From: Eutypella sp. D-1
Taxonomy: Eukaryota; Ascomycota; Sordariomycetes; Xylariales; Diatrypaceae
Direction of reading: 5' to 3'
Length of the DNA stretch: 64,000 nucleotides
Assembly (NCBI GenBank): GCA_023313575.1
Contig: JAJTTP010000001.1
Location: 5,270,001 to 5,334,000, forward strand
The position numbers and the translations under genes are program-made. Under the pieces are notes generated by a model, which was not told the origin of the DNA, did not search any database, and saw only the letters and a list, made by a program, of their open reading frames with translations. Below, piece by piece: positions 63,000 to 64,000 of this stretch; the stretch's first letter is position 1; each line of letters starts with the position of its first letter.

Positions 63000-63926
63000 A
63001 TGGCGGGGCAGGATGGTGCCGTCGCACCGGACGCCTTAATCAACAGGGACGATGGGAGGAAGTACTGGGGGGACCTCGCGGCGGACGAGGACGCCATGCT
63101 CGGCGGGATTCCGTCCGTGGAGGGTTTCGCCAACATCTCCCGGATAGACCTGCAGGGCTCCCGCACCTTCTTGGCGCGGTTCGGCATCGGCAACAAGCAA
63201 GGCCGGCGCACCGTGAGCAGCGCCCTTGAGGGTGGCGCGGGGTACGTGTGTTTTTTCCATTACGTCCCTTTCATTCTACCTATCATAAAATTCTTTCCGG
63301 CATTCACCTTATAGAGCACTTTGCTAAGTTCCAGGCCCCCGTCTATGGGCCGCACGCACGTATAGGGTTGGCAGGATCACCGAGGGGCTGCTCCTGGGAG
63401 TAGCCGAACAAGTGGACGTGATCGAGCCCATCGCCAAGTTCACCGCCGGTCTGCAGAGCAAGCCTGGGGTGCGCAGCGTCTTCAACATCGGCCTGGAGGA
63501 GTGGACGCCGTCCGAAGACGTCAAGTACGAGCTCATCTGGACGCAGTGGTGCGTGGGCCACCTGACGGACGAGCAGCTGGTGCGGTATCTGCAGCGGTGC
63601 AAGTCGGCCCTGAGCAGCCCCGACGGCCTGATCGTCGTCAAGGAGAACCTGAGCACGACCGGCGCCGACGTCTTCGATGACATCGACAGCAGCGTGACGC
63701 GGTAAGCTCCCCTAAGATATGTGACCCAAATAGGGATTCTTTTTTTTTTGCTCTTTTTGCGTTTGCCCGCTGATTCACGTATAGGCAGGATGGCAAGTTC
63801 CAGAGTATTTTCCAGCAGGCCGGGCTGAAGATTGTAAGGCAGGAGATCCAGAGAGGGATCCCGGAGACGTCTAGCGTGCAGTTGTTGCCTATCAAGATGT
63901 ATGCGCTGAAACCAGAGGGGTCCTGA
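63000..63926 (+). CDS. NTM1: Protein alpha-N-terminal methyltransferase NTM1/Tae1
   Basis: S-adenosylmethionine-dependent enzyme that methylates the exposed alpha-amino group of proteins beginning X-P-K/R after Met removal (ribosomal proteins among them). Three exons, 63000-63241, 63366-63701 and 63785-63926 (introns 124 and 83 nt), give 239 residues, close to yeast Tae1. Family blocks in order are YWGDLAADEDAMLGGIPSVE, SRIDLQGSRTFLARFG, the SAM-binding ALEGGAGVGRIT, VDVIEPIAKF, the signature WTQWCVGHLTDEQLVRYLQR, IVVKENLS, DSSVTRQDGKFQSIFQQAGL and the tail LPIKMYALKPEGS. The ATG sits in a strong context (GGCCATGG). Upstream the same frame stays open without an ATG and encodes a Lys-rich stretch. 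Divergently arranged with the lactonase-like gene. Confidence 0.93.
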
Positions 63927-64000
63927 TGCGCCCTCGCTACATATAGACCACGACATAATCCCACCCGTGTGATGTCGCATGTTCTGTTGACCCCTCATTT

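Overview
The window is nuclear DNA of a filamentous ascomycete (Pezizomycotina, most likely a Sordariomycete). The evidence is short introns (48-193 nt) with GT..AG ends and CTAAC/CTGAC-like branch points, an XlnR/Xyr1-type xylanase regulator, a Pth11-like fungal rhodopsin-family protein, Dal5-type and Fnx/Vba-type transporters, and intergenic stretches rich in the TACCTA/TAGGTA word common in this group. Species was not determined. I find no tRNA, rRNA, CRISPR array, intact transposon or viral sequence.

Layout. 1-12.6 kb is gene-poor: a doubtful acetyltransferase-like gene (1.45 kb), a small secreted eight-cysteine protein (3.44 kb), then about 8.8 kb without a convincing gene. 12.6-30.8 kb is the conserved core: xlnR (Zn2Cys6 activator of (hemi)cellulase genes), the scavenger decapping enzyme DcpS converging on and overlapping a membrane-anchored GILT-family thiol reductase, a divergent hexokinase with an 18-nt micro-exon, a 14-TM MFS transporter with an apparent 3' frameshift, and the spliceosomal protein Cdc5/Cef1. 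31-42 kb holds an F-box-like protein with a hidden Cys-rich last exon, a fungal amidoligase-family protein, a GH47 alpha-1,2-mannosidase and a Ser/Thr-rich single-pass membrane protein. 42-46 kb is another gene desert. 46-52.4 kb carries a Dal5-like permease, a single-exon PIF1-type helicase with an unusual Cys/His insertion, and an APH/CHK-type kinase. 54-64 kb holds a six-exon rhodopsin-like membrane protein, a UbiA-superfamily prenyltransferase or terpene cyclase-like protein, a secreted beta-propeller lactonase-like protein and the protein N-terminal methyltransferase NTM1.

How the genes fit together. Nothing resembles a bacterial operon; genes are individually promoted and often convergent. 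The housekeeping genes (dcpS, cef1, NTM1, GH47) cover mRNA turnover, splicing, protein N-terminal methylation and N-glycan trimming. xlnR, the hexokinase and the transporters relate to carbon and nitrogen use. The right and left flanks are accessory in character (effector candidate, UbiA enzyme, secreted lactonase, rhodopsin-like protein, long empty intergenic DNA), which suggests a gene-rich core between faster-evolving compartments. Exon structures below were built by hand from splice signals and checked for a continuous reading frame; they are predictions without transcript support.
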